Source of the DNA: Paraburkholderia rhizosphaerae
GTDB taxonomy: Bacteria > Pseudomonadota > Gammaproteobacteria > Burkholderiales > Burkholderiaceae
Reading direction: 5' to 3'
NCBI RefSeq assembly: GCF_004366595.1
Contig: NZ_SORE01000024.1
Location: 1 to 64,000, forward strand
DNA length: 64,000 nucleotides
Within the stretch, counting starts at the first letter, position 1; every line of letters starts with the position of its first letter. The translations under genes and the position numbers were made by a program. Of this stretch, positions 1 through 8,594 are shown one piece after another. The notes beneath the pieces were generated by a model. That model made no database searches and had not been told where the DNA came from. It worked only from the letters and a program-made list of their open reading frames with translations.

Positions 1-99
1 CGCCAGGGTGCGGGCGGTCGCACCCACCTCGTGAGTCCCGCGATGGCTGCCGCGGCTGCCATCGAAGGTCATTTCGTCGATATTCGCAAGCTGGGATAA
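1..99 (+). CDS. leuC: 3-isopropylmalate dehydratase large subunit, C-terminal end (partial)
   Basis: The first 32 codons in frame 1 encode the tail of an aconitase-family large subunit, ending in a [24 protein letters not shown] sequence, which is the conserved C-terminus of LeuC. The enzyme carries a 4Fe-4S cluster and isomerises 2-isopropylmalate to 3-isopropylmalate together with LeuD. The stop codon is 15 bases before the leuD start, so the two are one operon. Only the end is visible. A paralogue acting on a related methylmalate-type substrate cannot be excluded. Confidence 0.85.
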
Positions 100-114
100 A
101 AGGCACAAAGCGTC

Positions 115-768
115 ATGGATAAATTCACTGTACACACCGGCCTCGTCGCACCGCTCGATCGCGAAAACGTCGATACGGATGCGATGATCCCGAAGCAGTT
201 TCTGAAGTCGATCAAGCGCACCGGATTCGGTCCGAATGCATTCGACGAGTGGCGATATCTCGACCGCGGGGAACCGGGCATGGACCACTCGAAGCGCCCG
301 CTGAACCAGGACTTCGTGCTGAACCAGCCGCGCTATCAGGGCGCGTCGATTCTGCTCGCACGCCAGAACTTCGGCTGCGGCAGCTCGCGCGAGCACGCGC
401 CGTGGGCGTTGCAGCAGTACGGCTTTCGCGCGCTGATCGCGCCGAGCTTCGCCGATATCTTCTATAACAACTGCTTCAAGAACGGTCTGTTGCCGATCGT
501 GCTGACCGAACAGCAGGTCGATCATCTGTTCAACGAAACCCACGCATTCAACGGTTTTCAGCTGACCATCGATCTCGACGCGCAGGTCGTGCGTAAGACC
601 GACTGTAGCGCCGAATACGCGTTCGAAGTCGATGCGTTTCGCAAATACCGTCTGCTGAACGGTTTCGACGATATCGGCCTCACGCTGCGCCAGGCGGACA
701 AGATTCGCCAGTTCGAAGCGGAACGGCTCACAAAGCAGCCTTGGCTGAATAACCGGCTGGTGCGTTAA
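115..768 (+). CDS. leuD: 3-isopropylmalate dehydratase small subunit
   Basis: A protein of 217 residues, the normal length for bacterial LeuD. It has the swivel-domain signature NFGCGSSREHAPWAL near residue 85 and the N-terminal pattern LDRENVDTDAMIPKQFLK. It forms the cytoplasmic heterodimer with LeuC in leucine synthesis. It follows leuC by 15 bases, with an AAAGG-type ribosome site. leuB does not follow; an MFS transporter does. The pair may therefore be a second leuCD copy or a paralogue for a related hydroxy-diacid, which is inference from context only. Confidence 0.9.
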   Translation: MDKFTVHTGLVAPLDRENVDTDAMIPKQFLKSIKRTGFGPNAFDEWRYLDRGEPGMDHSKRPLNQDFVLNQPRYQGASILLARQNFGCGSSREHAPWALQQYGFRALIAPSFADIFYNNCFKNGLLPIVLTEQQVDHLFNETHAFNGFQLTIDLDAQVVRKTDCSAEYAFEVDAFRKYRLLNGFDDIGLTLRQADKIRQFEAERLTKQPWLNNRLVR

Positions 769-885
769 GCCACCCGGATCACGCGATGCCGGTGTTATCG
801 CCGGCCGAAACAGATCCGGCAGCCGGCGACTTGTCTCTCGACGGGTCGCCGGCCAAGCGATGGTGCGCACATTGGAGACGCCCAG

Positions 886-2202
886 ATGGCCTCGAACACG
901 ACAATACCTGCGAAGGACCTGGCAAAGCAGCGCTGGTTAATCATCCTTCCAGCGGTCTTCGTGATGTACATGATCTCGTTCTTCGACAGGGTCAATGTCG
1001 GCATGGCACTGCCGTACATCGCGAAGGAATTCACACTAAACCCCGTGCAAGCGGGTTGGATTGGCGGCGCATTTGCGTGGGGTTACATCGTCACCCAGAT
1101 GCTGGCCGGTTATCTCGCGCTCCGGCTCGGCCCGCGCCGGCTGATCGGTATCTGCCTGATCCTGTTTGGCAGCCTTTCGATGCTAACGGGTCTCGCCCGC
1201 AACTTTCAGGAACTACTCGCGATCCGCTTTGTTCTCGGTCTGACAGAAGGCCCGATCTATGCGGCTTCGTCGATGTTACTGGCCCAGTGGTTCATCAAGT
1301 CGGAACGCGGACGCGCTTTTGGTATCTCCAACCTTAGCGTCGCAGCCGGCGGGTTCCTCGCGGGACCGATTTCCGCCGCGGTGCTCGCGCATCACGACTG
1401 GCGCGTGATGATGATTGTCGAGGGGCTACCGGCATGGATATTCTGCGCCGTGTGGTTCTATGCGATCCCGCAACGGCTCGATGCCGCGCGCTGGTTGTCG
1501 ACCGAAGATCGCGAAACGATCGAATATCACATCGCTGAAGAACAGGCTGCGCACAAGGACAAAAACGTCGACTCATGGCTGACGATCTTCATTGAACCGT
1601 TTGTCTGGGTACTGGTGCTGGGCTTTGCATGTAGCCAGGTGATCCTGTACGGCCTGACCCTGTGGCTTCCCACCATCTTCAAGGCAACCGATCAGATTAG
1701 CGGCATGATGATCGGTGTGCTGTCAGGCGCGCCGTTCATCATGTCGATGCTCGGCATCTACTACATCACGAACCGGTCGGACAAACATAACCAGGAACGC
1801 CGTTGGCACGCTGCGATCCCGATGATCGTATCGGGCGTGCTCCTGATCGTTCTTGCGCTTACAGCGACTCACCTGCTCTACCTGCAAATCGCGCTGATAC
1901 TGGCCATCGGATTCTTGCTGAAGATGCCGACGCCGCTGATCTCGTCTTATCTGACGGAAATTTTGCCGCTCAGAAAGGCCGTGCCCGCGGTTGGCGTGGT
2001 GATCGGCGGCGGCAGCTTTCTGGGCCAGCTCCTTGGCCCATTGCTGGTCGGATACACAAAGTCGATGTCGACCAGCTTCGGACCTTCGTTCATCGCACTC
2101 GGCGTGGCCGGCATTTGCGGCGGCGCGGTCCTGCTCGCCGCGCGCCGCGGCGGCAATTCCGAACCGACCTTCCCGTCGACCGGTTTGGCAGAGGAGCCGT
2201 GA
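886..2202 (+). CDS. MFS transporter, anion:cation symporter (ACS) family
   Basis: A protein of 438 residues with about 12 hydrophobic segments and the ACS-family signature in the first helix and loop (FFDRVNVGMALPYIAKEF, about residues 30-47). This family imports organic anions such as sugar acids, tartrate, phthalate or hydroxybenzoates by proton symport across the inner membrane. The start has a GGAG ribosome site nine bases upstream. It lies 117 bases after leuD, so co-transcription and a branched diacid substrate are possible but unproven. Its stop codon abuts that of the convergent cupin gene with no intervening base. Confidence 0.85.
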   Translation: MASNTTIPAKDLAKQRWLIILPAVFVMYMISFFDRVNVGMALPYIAKEFTLNPVQAGWIGGAFAWGYIVTQMLAGYLALRLGPRRLIGICLILFGSLSMLTGLARNFQELLAIRFVLGLTEGPIYAASSMLLAQWFIKSERGRAFGISNLSVAAGGFLAGPISAAVLAHHDWRVMMIVEGLPAWIFCAVWFYAIPQRLDAARWLSTEDRETIEYHIAEEQAAHKDKNVDSWLTIFIEPFVWVLVLGFACSQVILYGLTLWLPTIFKATDQISGMMIGVLSGAPFIMSMLGIYYITNRSDKHNQERRWHAAIPMIVSGVLLIVLALTATHLLYLQIALILAIGFLLKMPTPLISSYLTEILPLRKAVPAVGVVIGGGSFLGQLLGPLLVGYTKSMSTSFGPSFIALGVAGICGGAVLLAARRGGNSEPTFPSTGLAEEP

Positions 2203-2664
2203 CTAGTGTTCCAGCGGCTGTTTAACAGGCTCGTGTCCCGACGTCACCGCGAATATCAGCAGCTTGGCCGGTTCGCTTTTGCTAGCGTTGCGCGACACGA
2301 CATGGTGTGCGCCGACAGGTTCATACCATGCGTCACCGGCACGGTAAATCTTCACCGGACCACCCTCGAGTTGCGACTCCACACTGCCTTCCAGAACGTA
2401 CGCGAAGATTGAGCCCGGATGCTTGTGCGGACTCGAAGACTGACCCGGCTCATACGTGACAGTGGCGATAAGCACGGCCTTTCCGGGTGCCTCCGGAATC
2501 GCCTGCTGCGTCACCGGTGCAACCTTTTCCTTGTCCACTGCTTGCGCCATTGCATGTCGCGGAGCCGTCAGCGCTAGCAGGCCTAGCGCTATAGCGGCGA
2601 GAGAAAGGGCGCCACGGCCCGCCAAACGAGGTTTGCTCAATGGGTTGATTCGCGTTGTCATCAT
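2203..2664 (-). CDS. Exported cupin-domain protein
   Basis: A protein of 153 residues with a cleavable signal peptide (hydrophobic stretch about residues 17-36, ending in RHAMAQA) and a single cupin barrel. The metal-site motif SSPHKHPGSIFAYVLEGSVE is visible near residues 77-96. Small exported cupins of this kind are widespread and mostly uncharacterised. It starts six bases after the methyltransferase stop, so both are probably one transcript. The specific ligand is unknown. Confidence 0.8.
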   Translation of the reverse strand: MMTTRINPLSKPRLAGRGALSLAAIALGLLALTAPRHAMAQAVDKEKVAPVTQQAIPEAPGKAVLIATVTYEPGQSSSPHKHPGSIFAYVLEGSVESQLEGGPVKIYRAGDAWYEPVGAHHVVSRNASKSEPAKLLIFAVTSGHEPVKQPLEH

Positions 2665-2670
2665 GTCGTC

Positions 2671-3552
2671 TCACTTGATCAGATTCTGCGCCGAGTCGTC
2701 ACATTCTCGCGACTCGGTTCGGCGCCCGATATTCGTATAGAAGTTGCACGAAGCAAAAAATTCATTGCGCGCGGACGCGCGTTCGAGCTTGTCCGCGTAA
2801 TCGTTTGCATCCGGATAGGACATCACGCCCGACTTCGGCAGCAGCGTACGGAATGTCGGCACACTGGACGCCCAGAAATCCGCCCGGCCGATATCGGCCG
2901 CCACATACGCGCGAGACCATTCGAGGCGAAAGCCGGTCTGTGTGAGCAACTGCGGCATCAAACGCATCACGCGTCCCTGCACATGCCCTGACACGCCGAG
3001 CAGTCGATCCGTTTCCGCTCCGCCATCCGGTGCGTCCGTCGCAAACGTGAGCGACTCGAAGTCGCCATCGAACACAACGATCCGGCCGCCGGGTCGAAGC
3101 AGGCGATACGCTTCGTGAAGCACCGCGGCCGGATCGACCACATGGCTCAGCAGTGTGTGCATGATGACCACGTCGAAGCGGCCTTGCGGCTCGACAATCG
3201 AATGCGCGTCGCCGACCAGAAAGTCGATCCTGTCGGCAACGCCTTCATCCGATGCAAGGCACCGCGCGACTTCAATCAGACGCGGACTGATATCGATTGC
3301 CGTGATGCGCCCTTTAACATCGCACCGCTTCGTCAGCGCTCTCGCGATGACGCCCGTGCCGCAGCCCAGATCCAGAATGGATTCGTTGCGGCTCAACAGC
3401 AGCGCGTCCATGTAGTGGCCGATGACCTGCGCGAAGAAGACGTGTCTTCCGCGCGCTTCCAGTCTTTCCGAGATCGCGCCAAGCGATTCCTCGTCGGCGT
3501 CGAAGGTGCGAGCGAAAACGTCTTTTCCTTCGAACTGTGTCTGTGTAACCAT
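2671..3552 (-). CDS. Class I SAM-dependent methyltransferase
   Basis: A protein of 293 residues starting at MVTQTQFEGKDVF, chosen because a GGAAGA ribosome site precedes it; a longer frame to 3732 has no such site. Motif I (ILDLGCGTGVIARAL) and post-I (ITAIDISPRLIEVAR) define a Rossmann-fold S-adenosylmethionine binder. Motif IV is DVVIMHTLLSHV, and LLRPGGRIVVFDGD is motif V/VI-like. It resembles ubiquinone/menaquinone-type and small-molecule methylases, but the substrate cannot be read from sequence. It is the first gene of an operon with the exported cupin, divergent from a GlxA-type regulator. Confidence 0.8.
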   Translation of the reverse strand: MVTQTQFEGKDVFARTFDADEESLGAISERLEARGRHVFFAQVIGHYMDALLLSRNESILDLGCGTGVIARALTKRCDVKGRITAIDISPRLIEVARCLASDEGVADRIDFLVGDAHSIVEPQGRFDVVIMHTLLSHVVDPAAVLHEAYRLLRPGGRIVVFDGDFESLTFATDAPDGGAETDRLLGVSGHVQGRVMRLMPQLLTQTGFRLEWSRAYVAADIGRADFWASSVPTFRTLLPKSGVMSYPDANDYADKLERASARNEFFASCNFYTNIGRRTESRECDDSAQNLIK

Positions 3553-3604
3553 GATCTTCCGCTGAAAACAAAAAGAGAGCCGGGATTCCGATAACGGTTT
3601 TTCC

Positions 3605-3646
3605 CTGACATAGAGGATAGGGACGTTCAATGCCCTATCAAACGTC
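3605..3646. promoter_or_regulatory. Nested inverted repeats upstream of the methyltransferase
   Basis: Three interleaved inverted repeats are visible: CTGAC with GTCAG, GATAGGG with CCCTATC (10-base centre) and GACGTT with AACGTC. They lie 50-95 bases upstream of the methyltransferase start, in the 422-base gap facing the GlxA-type regulator. The layout suits an operator for that regulator or a structured leader. Which is inference; no -10/-35 pair was convincing. The remainder of the gap holds no recognisable gene. Confidence 0.4.
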
Positions 3647-3974
3647 AGATATGCGGTCAATTCATGACATGCCGCTTCGTAAGCGATTCGATGACACCCC
3701 ACCGTCGTCAGCGTTGGCGACGGTGCCGGCATGTCCTGAAATCATCGCAATTACGTCATGTCGGCGAGAGTTCGCGACAGATATGCTTTCGGCATCGCCA
3801 ATGCTCGCCTGACTGACCAACCTTCCCAAGCCGTGCCGAACTCATCACCTCAGCCGTAAAGCAGGAACGAAAGCGCTTTGTCGCTTTACGCTGTGTACAA
3901 AGAACAATTGCTGTAGAGCAACACGTATATGCCACAGAAACAATCGATTTTTTGCAGTAACCCGGGAAAGGCCC

Positions 3975-4994
3975 ATGCATAAAATTGGCCTCGTCGTCTT
4001 TCCCGATTTTTATCTGATGGGATTCTCGGCTATCACGGCATTCGAACTCGCAAACTTCGTCCTCGGCGAAACGGCGTACGACGTTACGGTCCTCTCCGAG
4101 GCCGGAGGATTGGTAACGGCGTCTGCCGGTGTGCGTGTCGAGTCACAGCCGCTCGGCGACGAAGTTTTCGACACGGTCATGTTTGCTTCAGGAGCAGCAA
4201 CCGATACGGCCACGCCTGCTCTCAAGGACTTCATCAAGCGGTCCGTGCGGACTTCGCGGAGAATCGCCGCCCCGTGTACGGGCGCATTTCTGCTGGCCCA
4301 TGCCGGCGTGCTTGACGGCCGTTGCGCCACGACTCACTGGCGCTTTGCGCGGGACCTGCAACGCCAGTTCCCGCAGATAACCGTCGCGGAAGACAGGATT
4401 TTTATCGTCGACGGTTCGATGTGGACGTCCGCCGGTATGGCCGCCACCATCGACATGGCGCTTGCGATGATCGAGAACGACTTCGGTCGCGAGGTTGCGC
4501 GGAAAGTTGCGCGCAACCTCGTTGTCTATCACAGACGCGCCGGAGGACACTCGCAGTTCTCCGCGATGCTTGAAATCGAGCCAAAGTCCGACAGAATCCA
4601 GAAGGCCGTCGATTACGCGAGTGCGAACCTGCGCAAAGGCCTGACCGTCGAGGAACTCGCCAACGTCGCGAGTCTGAGTCCACGCCAGTTCAGCAGGGCC
4701 TTTAGCGAGGAGACCGGTTACACGCCGGCGAAAGCGGTCGAGCTTCTGCGGGTGGAAGCGGCGCGGTTGATGCTCGAGCGGGGTCGGTATTCAATGGACG
4801 CCATTGCCGAGCACGTGGGCTTTCTGAGCAGAGACCGGATGAGAAGCGCGTTCGTGCGCGTGCTGGGTCAAACGCCACAGGACATCCGACGCTCCGCACG
4901 CGGATCGCGGGCTTCACAAGCGGATTCGTCAGAGGAAGCGCTCATCGGCCCTGTACGACAGGTAGCGCCGGCGTGGCCGAAAAGTGCCGGATAA
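3975..4994 (+). CDS. GlxA-family transcriptional regulator (DJ-1/PfpI plus AraC HTH)
   Basis: A protein of 339 residues. Residues 1-190 are a DJ-1/PfpI-like class I amidotransferase fold, with a nucleophile-elbow cysteine in APCTGAFLLA (about residue 99) and a TTHWRF strand. Residues 230-320 are a double helix-turn-helix of AraC type (LANVASLSPRQFSRAFSEE and the following AIAEHVGF). Regulators of this class activate catabolic or stress genes; the amidotransferase fold is presumed to sense a ligand. A GGGAAAGG site precedes the start. It is divergent from the methyltransferase-cupin operon, its likeliest target, and 61 bases before the HD protein. Confidence 0.85.
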   Translation: MHKIGLVVFPDFYLMGFSAITAFELANFVLGETAYDVTVLSEAGGLVTASAGVRVESQPLGDEVFDTVMFASGAATDTATPALKDFIKRSVRTSRRIAAPCTGAFLLAHAGVLDGRCATTHWRFARDLQRQFPQITVAEDRIFIVDGSMWTSAGMAATIDMALAMIENDFGREVARKVARNLVVYHRRAGGHSQFSAMLEIEPKSDRIQKAVDYASANLRKGLTVEELANVASLSPRQFSRAFSEETGYTPAKAVELLRVEAARLMLERGRYSMDAIAEHVGFLSRDRMRSAFVRVLGQTPQDIRRSARGSRASQADSSEEALIGPVRQVAPAWPKSAG

Positions 4995-5055
4995 ACGACC
5001 TATGCTGGGTACATTGCACGCCTATGCTGAACATAGACGTCCGTGGAGACAGAAC

Positions 5056-5688
5056 ATGACAGCGAGAAAGAATGTGGGCCTATGGACTCCCGACAGTCAG
5101 CTGGCACGGGAGATAGCGGAATTTGTTCGCGATACGCAAAGCGATACGTTGTTCCACCACTCGGCTCGCGTCTACCTCTGGGGCGCGATGAAAGGACGCG
5201 CGCACAACTTGCGCTTCGATCCCGAACTGCTTTATGCGGCGGCGATGTTCCACGATATCGGGCTCACCGACGCATACCGCGAGAGCCAGTTGAGGTTCGA
5301 AGTAGATGGCGCGAATGCAGCGCGCGACTTTTTGCGCAGCCGTGGCCTATCCGAGCAGGACGTGTCGATCGTCTGGTCCGCGATCGCGCTTCATACGACC
5401 CCTGGCATTCCCGAGCATATGCATGCCGAGATTGCATTGACCCAGGCCGGCGCTGCGATAGATCTGGTCGGGGTGGGTGAAGATGACTTGACCGAAGAAC
5501 AGCGCGTTGCGGTGCTAAGCGCTCATCCGCGTGGAGAGCGCTTCAGGCACGAGATGGTCGATGCGTTCTATGACGGGATGAAACACCGGCCTCACAGCAC
5601 GTTCGGCACGTTCAACGACGATTTCCTGGCATACAAGGACCCGTCATTTCAAAGAACGAACGTCTGCTCGCTTATCCTGGGCGTGTAG
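5056..5688 (+). CDS. HD-domain protein, cyanamide hydratase-like
   Basis: A protein of 210 residues. The start at MTARKNVGLW is supported by a GGAGA site; a longer frame overlaps the upstream regulator. The metal-binding HD motif is in AAMFHDIGLT, with an upstream histidine pair in TLFHHSARVYLWG and a downstream histidine in IALHTTPGIPEHM. This matches the cyanamide hydratase branch of HD hydrolases. Many members are uncharacterised, so actual cyanamide hydration is not asserted. It follows the GlxA-type regulator on the same strand and may be co-transcribed. Confidence 0.8.
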   Translation: MTARKNVGLWTPDSQLAREIAEFVRDTQSDTLFHHSARVYLWGAMKGRAHNLRFDPELLYAAAMFHDIGLTDAYRESQLRFEVDGANAARDFLRSRGLSEQDVSIVWSAIALHTTPGIPEHMHAEIALTQAGAAIDLVGVGEDDLTEEQRVAVLSAHPRGERFRHEMVDAFYDGMKHRPHSTFGTFNDDFLAYKDPSFQRTNVCSLILGV

Positions 5689-5757
5689 TGCGCGATACGG
5701 TTCCCGGGCAGATACGCTGACGCAGCCGCAGCCGCAGCCGCACCGAAGCGCGGCGTG

Positions 5758-7020
5758 TCACGGTAATGTCGGTTCCGAGGCCGCGCCGACCCGCGGTGTT
5801 TCGAGCAGCGGCAACATCGAGTCTCGCAGCGCTGGAACTCTCGCGCGCACATGTGCGAAGAAACGCGCGCGAAACAGCGCAGGAGAAAAACGCTCGGCAT
5901 TCGCGCGGCAATCGGCGGGTGAAAAATGCGCCGCGTTCACATCGAAGTCTTCGACCGCCGCGACGATCGCTTCCGCCGTCTGCGCGCCGAACACAATGCC
6001 GGTTGGGCGTGCATCGGCGAGGTCTCGCACCGTTTCAAGCGTACCGCCCTTGCCGAACGCGATCACCGGCGTGCCGCACGCCTGCGCCTTGACCACCGGA
6101 ACGCTGAAGTCTTCGTGAGCGGCAAACACAAACGCCTTCGCACGTCGCATCCGCTCAAGCAGCACAGGCGCCGGCTGATCACCGAGCACCTCGACGTTCG
6201 GCGTCGCGTTCGCGCGCACCTTGCGCATCTCCGGACCGTCGCCGATCACCACGAGACGCCGCTCGGGCATCTGCGCGAACGCAGCGACGATCAGGTCGAT
6301 TTTTTTGTCCGGCACGAGCCGCGACGCCGTCAGATAAAAGTCTTCCTTTTGCGTATCCAGCGCGAAGCCTTCGATATCGACCGGCGGAAAGATCACCGCC
6401 GCGTCGCGCTGATAGACCTTCCAGATGCGCCGCGCAGTGGCCGTCGAGTTCGCGATCAACGAGTCGGCCGAATTGACGGCGGGGATATCCCAGGTCCGGA
6501 TGTAGTGCAGAACAAGCCGCGCGAACAGTGACCTGAGTCCGGATGTCCGCTTCGACCGGTTCAGATACTGTTGCTGCAAGTCCCACGCATGGCGAGTCGG
6601 CGAATGCACATAGCTGATATGCACCTGGTCGGGCCCGGTCAACACACCCTTCGCGATCGCGACACTGCTCGAGATCACGACGTCATAGGCGGACAAATCG
6701 AACTGCTCGATCGCAAGCGGCATCAGCGGCAGATACGCGCGATACTTCGCACGCGCAAACGGCAGCTTCTGGATAAAGGTCGTGGTAACCGGCTTGCCGC
6801 GAATGAACGAGCGGTCTTCAAGAAAGTCGACGATCGCGAACAGGTCCGCATCCGGGAAGCACGCGATGATCTGCTCGAGCACGCGTTCGGCGCCCGCATA
6901 CGACACGAGCCAGTCGTGGACGATTGCGACACGCACCGTACTGGTAACCCGAATGGCCGCGCGCGCACTGCGCGCGTGCAACGCAGGCGAACTGCGCGTC
7001 CCGATGTGCCCATTGCTCAT
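5758..7020 (-). CDS. GT4-family glycosyltransferase
   Basis: A protein of 420 residues with a GT-B fold: the N-terminal start of the fold is VRVAIVHDWLVSYAGAERVLE (about residues 28-48). The C-terminal nucleotide-sugar half contains TASRLVPDKKIDLIV, GDGPEM and the donor-binding loop EDFSVPVVKAQACGTPVIAF. It probably adds one sugar to the lipid-linked EPS repeat at the cytoplasmic face. It is divergent from gmd across a 457-base leader, and a GGGAAGGG site supports the start. Donor and acceptor are unknown; mannose-type donors are common for relatives. Confidence 0.85.
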   Translation of the reverse strand: MSNGHIGTRSSPALHARSARAAIRVTSTVRVAIVHDWLVSYAGAERVLEQIIACFPDADLFAIVDFLEDRSFIRGKPVTTTFIQKLPFARAKYRAYLPLMPLAIEQFDLSAYDVVISSSVAIAKGVLTGPDQVHISYVHSPTRHAWDLQQQYLNRSKRTSGLRSLFARLVLHYIRTWDIPAVNSADSLIANSTATARRIWKVYQRDAAVIFPPVDIEGFALDTQKEDFYLTASRLVPDKKIDLIVAAFAQMPERRLVVIGDGPEMRKVRANATPNVEVLGDQPAPVLLERMRRAKAFVFAAHEDFSVPVVKAQACGTPVIAFGKGGTLETVRDLADARPTGIVFGAQTAEAIVAAVEDFDVNAAHFSPADCRANAERFSPALFRARFFAHVRARVPALRDSMLPLLETPRVGAASEPTLP

Positions 7021-7477
7021 GCGCCCTTCCCGCTCTTCAACATGCCCTTATCCATGCGCAGTCGTTCACTTCAAGTGCTCGCCACGCGGTGAGCGCGACG
7101 CGCGAGGATAACCGTCTTCAGTCCCTGATCGCAACGCCGCGTTCGAAGATGCTCGCTCGACGGGTTGTCGCATCAGACATCGACATGATCGGTTGGCAGA
7201 TCGATATAACGCCGCCAATCTAAAGCACGATGACGCTTTGCAAAAGTGCCCATGCCGATATGTTCGTAATTCCTTGCGCCAATTCGCGAGGTTATTGCGT
7301 GCGCATTAGCGAATATTTTTTGATCCGCCGCCGTCTGTCAACTCGGGTCTTCGAGCGGTTTTACAGCGCCAAACTACCGCCGCTAACCGCCAAAGTATTT
7401 AATGAGCTTGCCGTGTGTTTCGCCGGGGCGCTTTACTGCTGCTACGCACCCCCATCATTCACTTGCGAGATCTCTCC
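7021..7477. other. Divergent intergenic leader between EPS glycosyltransferase and gmd
   Basis: No credible gene is present. The stretch is richer in A+T than its flanks and must hold the promoters for both the leftward glycosyltransferase and the rightward gmd-fcl-wcaF operon. It contains a hairpin with a T-run, annotated separately. No convincing sigma-54 -24/-12 site was found by eye; one weak GG-N10-GC match just before gmd was judged insufficient. Confidence 0.6.
7281..7321 (+). terminator. Hairpin plus T-run in the gmd leader (possible attenuator)
   Basis: ATTCGC pairs with GCGAAT across a 21-base interior that itself can fold (TGCG-TG-CGCA). A run of six T follows at once. The form is that of a factor-independent terminator, yet it sits about 160 bases upstream of gmd with no gene before it on this strand. 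It could therefore attenuate the gmd operon or stop antisense transcription. The outer stem is only six pairs, so strength is uncertain. Confidence 0.4.
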
Positions 7478-8590
7478 ATGTCGAAAACCGCGTTGATCAC
7501 GGGTATCACGGGCCAGGACGGTTCATATTTGGCGGAATTTCTTCTGTCAAAGGGTTATATCGTTCACGGTATCAAGCGGCGCACTTCGCTGTTCAATACA
7601 GAACGCATCGATCATCTGTATCAGGCCCCGCACGAGACGGATCGCCGTTTCATCCTGCACCACGGCGACATGACGGATTCGTCGAGCCTGATCCACATCA
7701 TCCAGTCCGTCCAGCCCGACGAGATCTACAACCTCGCGGCGCAAAGCCACGTAGCCGTTTCGTTCGAGGAACCCGAGTACACGGGCAACGCGGACGGCCT
7801 CGGCACGCTGCGCATTCTCGAAGCGATCCGCCTGCTCGGCCTCGCGAAGAAAACGCGCTTCTATCAGGCGTCGACATCCGAGCTGTACGGCAAGGTCCAG
7901 GAAATTCCGCAGAAAGAAACCACGCCGTTTTATCCACGCAGCCCGTATGCGGTCGCCAAGATGTACGCGTACTGGATGACGGTCAACTATCGCGAAGCGT
8001 ATGGCATCTACGCGTGCAACGGCATTCTGTTCAACCACGAATCGCCGCTGCGCGGCGAGACCTTCGTCACGCGCAAGATCACGCGCGCACTGGCGCGCAT
8101 CTCGCTCGGCCTGCAGGACAAGCTCTATCTCGGCAATCTCGATTCGCTGCGCGACTGGGGTCATGCGCGCGACTACGTCGAGATGCAATGGATGATGCTG
8201 CAGCAGGATAAACCGGAAGACTTCGTGATCGCGACCGGCAAGCAGCACAGCGTGCGTGAGTTCGTCGACCTCGCGGCTCGCCACGTCGGCATCGAAATCC
8301 GGTGGGAAGGCAAAGGCGACAAGGAACGCGGCATTGTGTCGGACGTCACGCTCGATCCGCGCGTGAAGGTCGGCGATGTGATCGTCGAAGTCGACCCGCG
8401 CTACTACCGCCCGACCGAAGTCGAGACGCTGCTTGGCGATCCGACCAAGGCGAAGGAAAAGCTCGGCTGGGAGCCGCGCATCACCTTCGAACAGCTCGTG
8501 CACGAAATGACCATCAGCGACCTGACCGAAGCCCGCAAGGACACGCTGGTCCAGCAACACGGCTTCCCCGTCTTCGAACGCCAGGAGTAA
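7478..8590 (+). CDS. gmd: GDP-mannose 4,6-dehydratase
   Basis: A protein of 370 residues, full family length. It starts at MSKTALITGITGQDGSYLAE, whose glycine-rich TGxxGQDG loop binds NADP. The catalytic region reads ASTSELYGKVQEIPQ with the YxxxK pair in SPYAVAKMYAYW. It converts GDP-mannose to GDP-4-keto-6-deoxymannose in the cytoplasm, the first committed step to GDP-L-fucose or GDP-rhamnose. A longer frame from 7415 is rejected because homology begins at the chosen methionine. fcl follows four bases later, so the product flows to GDP-L-fucose. Confidence 0.95.
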   Translation: MSKTALITGITGQDGSYLAEFLLSKGYIVHGIKRRTSLFNTERIDHLYQAPHETDRRFILHHGDMTDSSSLIHIIQSVQPDEIYNLAAQSHVAVSFEEPEYTGNADGLGTLRILEAIRLLGLAKKTRFYQASTSELYGKVQEIPQKETTPFYPRSPYAVAKMYAYWMTVNYREAYGIYACNGILFNHESPLRGETFVTRKITRALARISLGLQDKLYLGNLDSLRDWGHARDYVEMQWMMLQQDKPEDFVIATGKQHSVREFVDLAARHVGIEIRWEGKGDKERGIVSDVTLDPRVKVGDVIVEVDPRYYRPTEVETLLGDPTKAKEKLGWEPRITFEQLVHEMTISDLTEARKDTLVQQHGFPVFERQE

Positions 8591-8594
8591 GGTC

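Noticed and set aside
5722..5742. GCAGCC repeated three times between convergent genes
   Set aside because: Short low-complexity repeat with no evident role.
7374..7381. GGCGGTAG on the minus strand, identical to the core of the enterobacterial ops element
   Set aside because: An eight-base match is expected by chance in 64 kb, and RfaH-type control is not established in this group.
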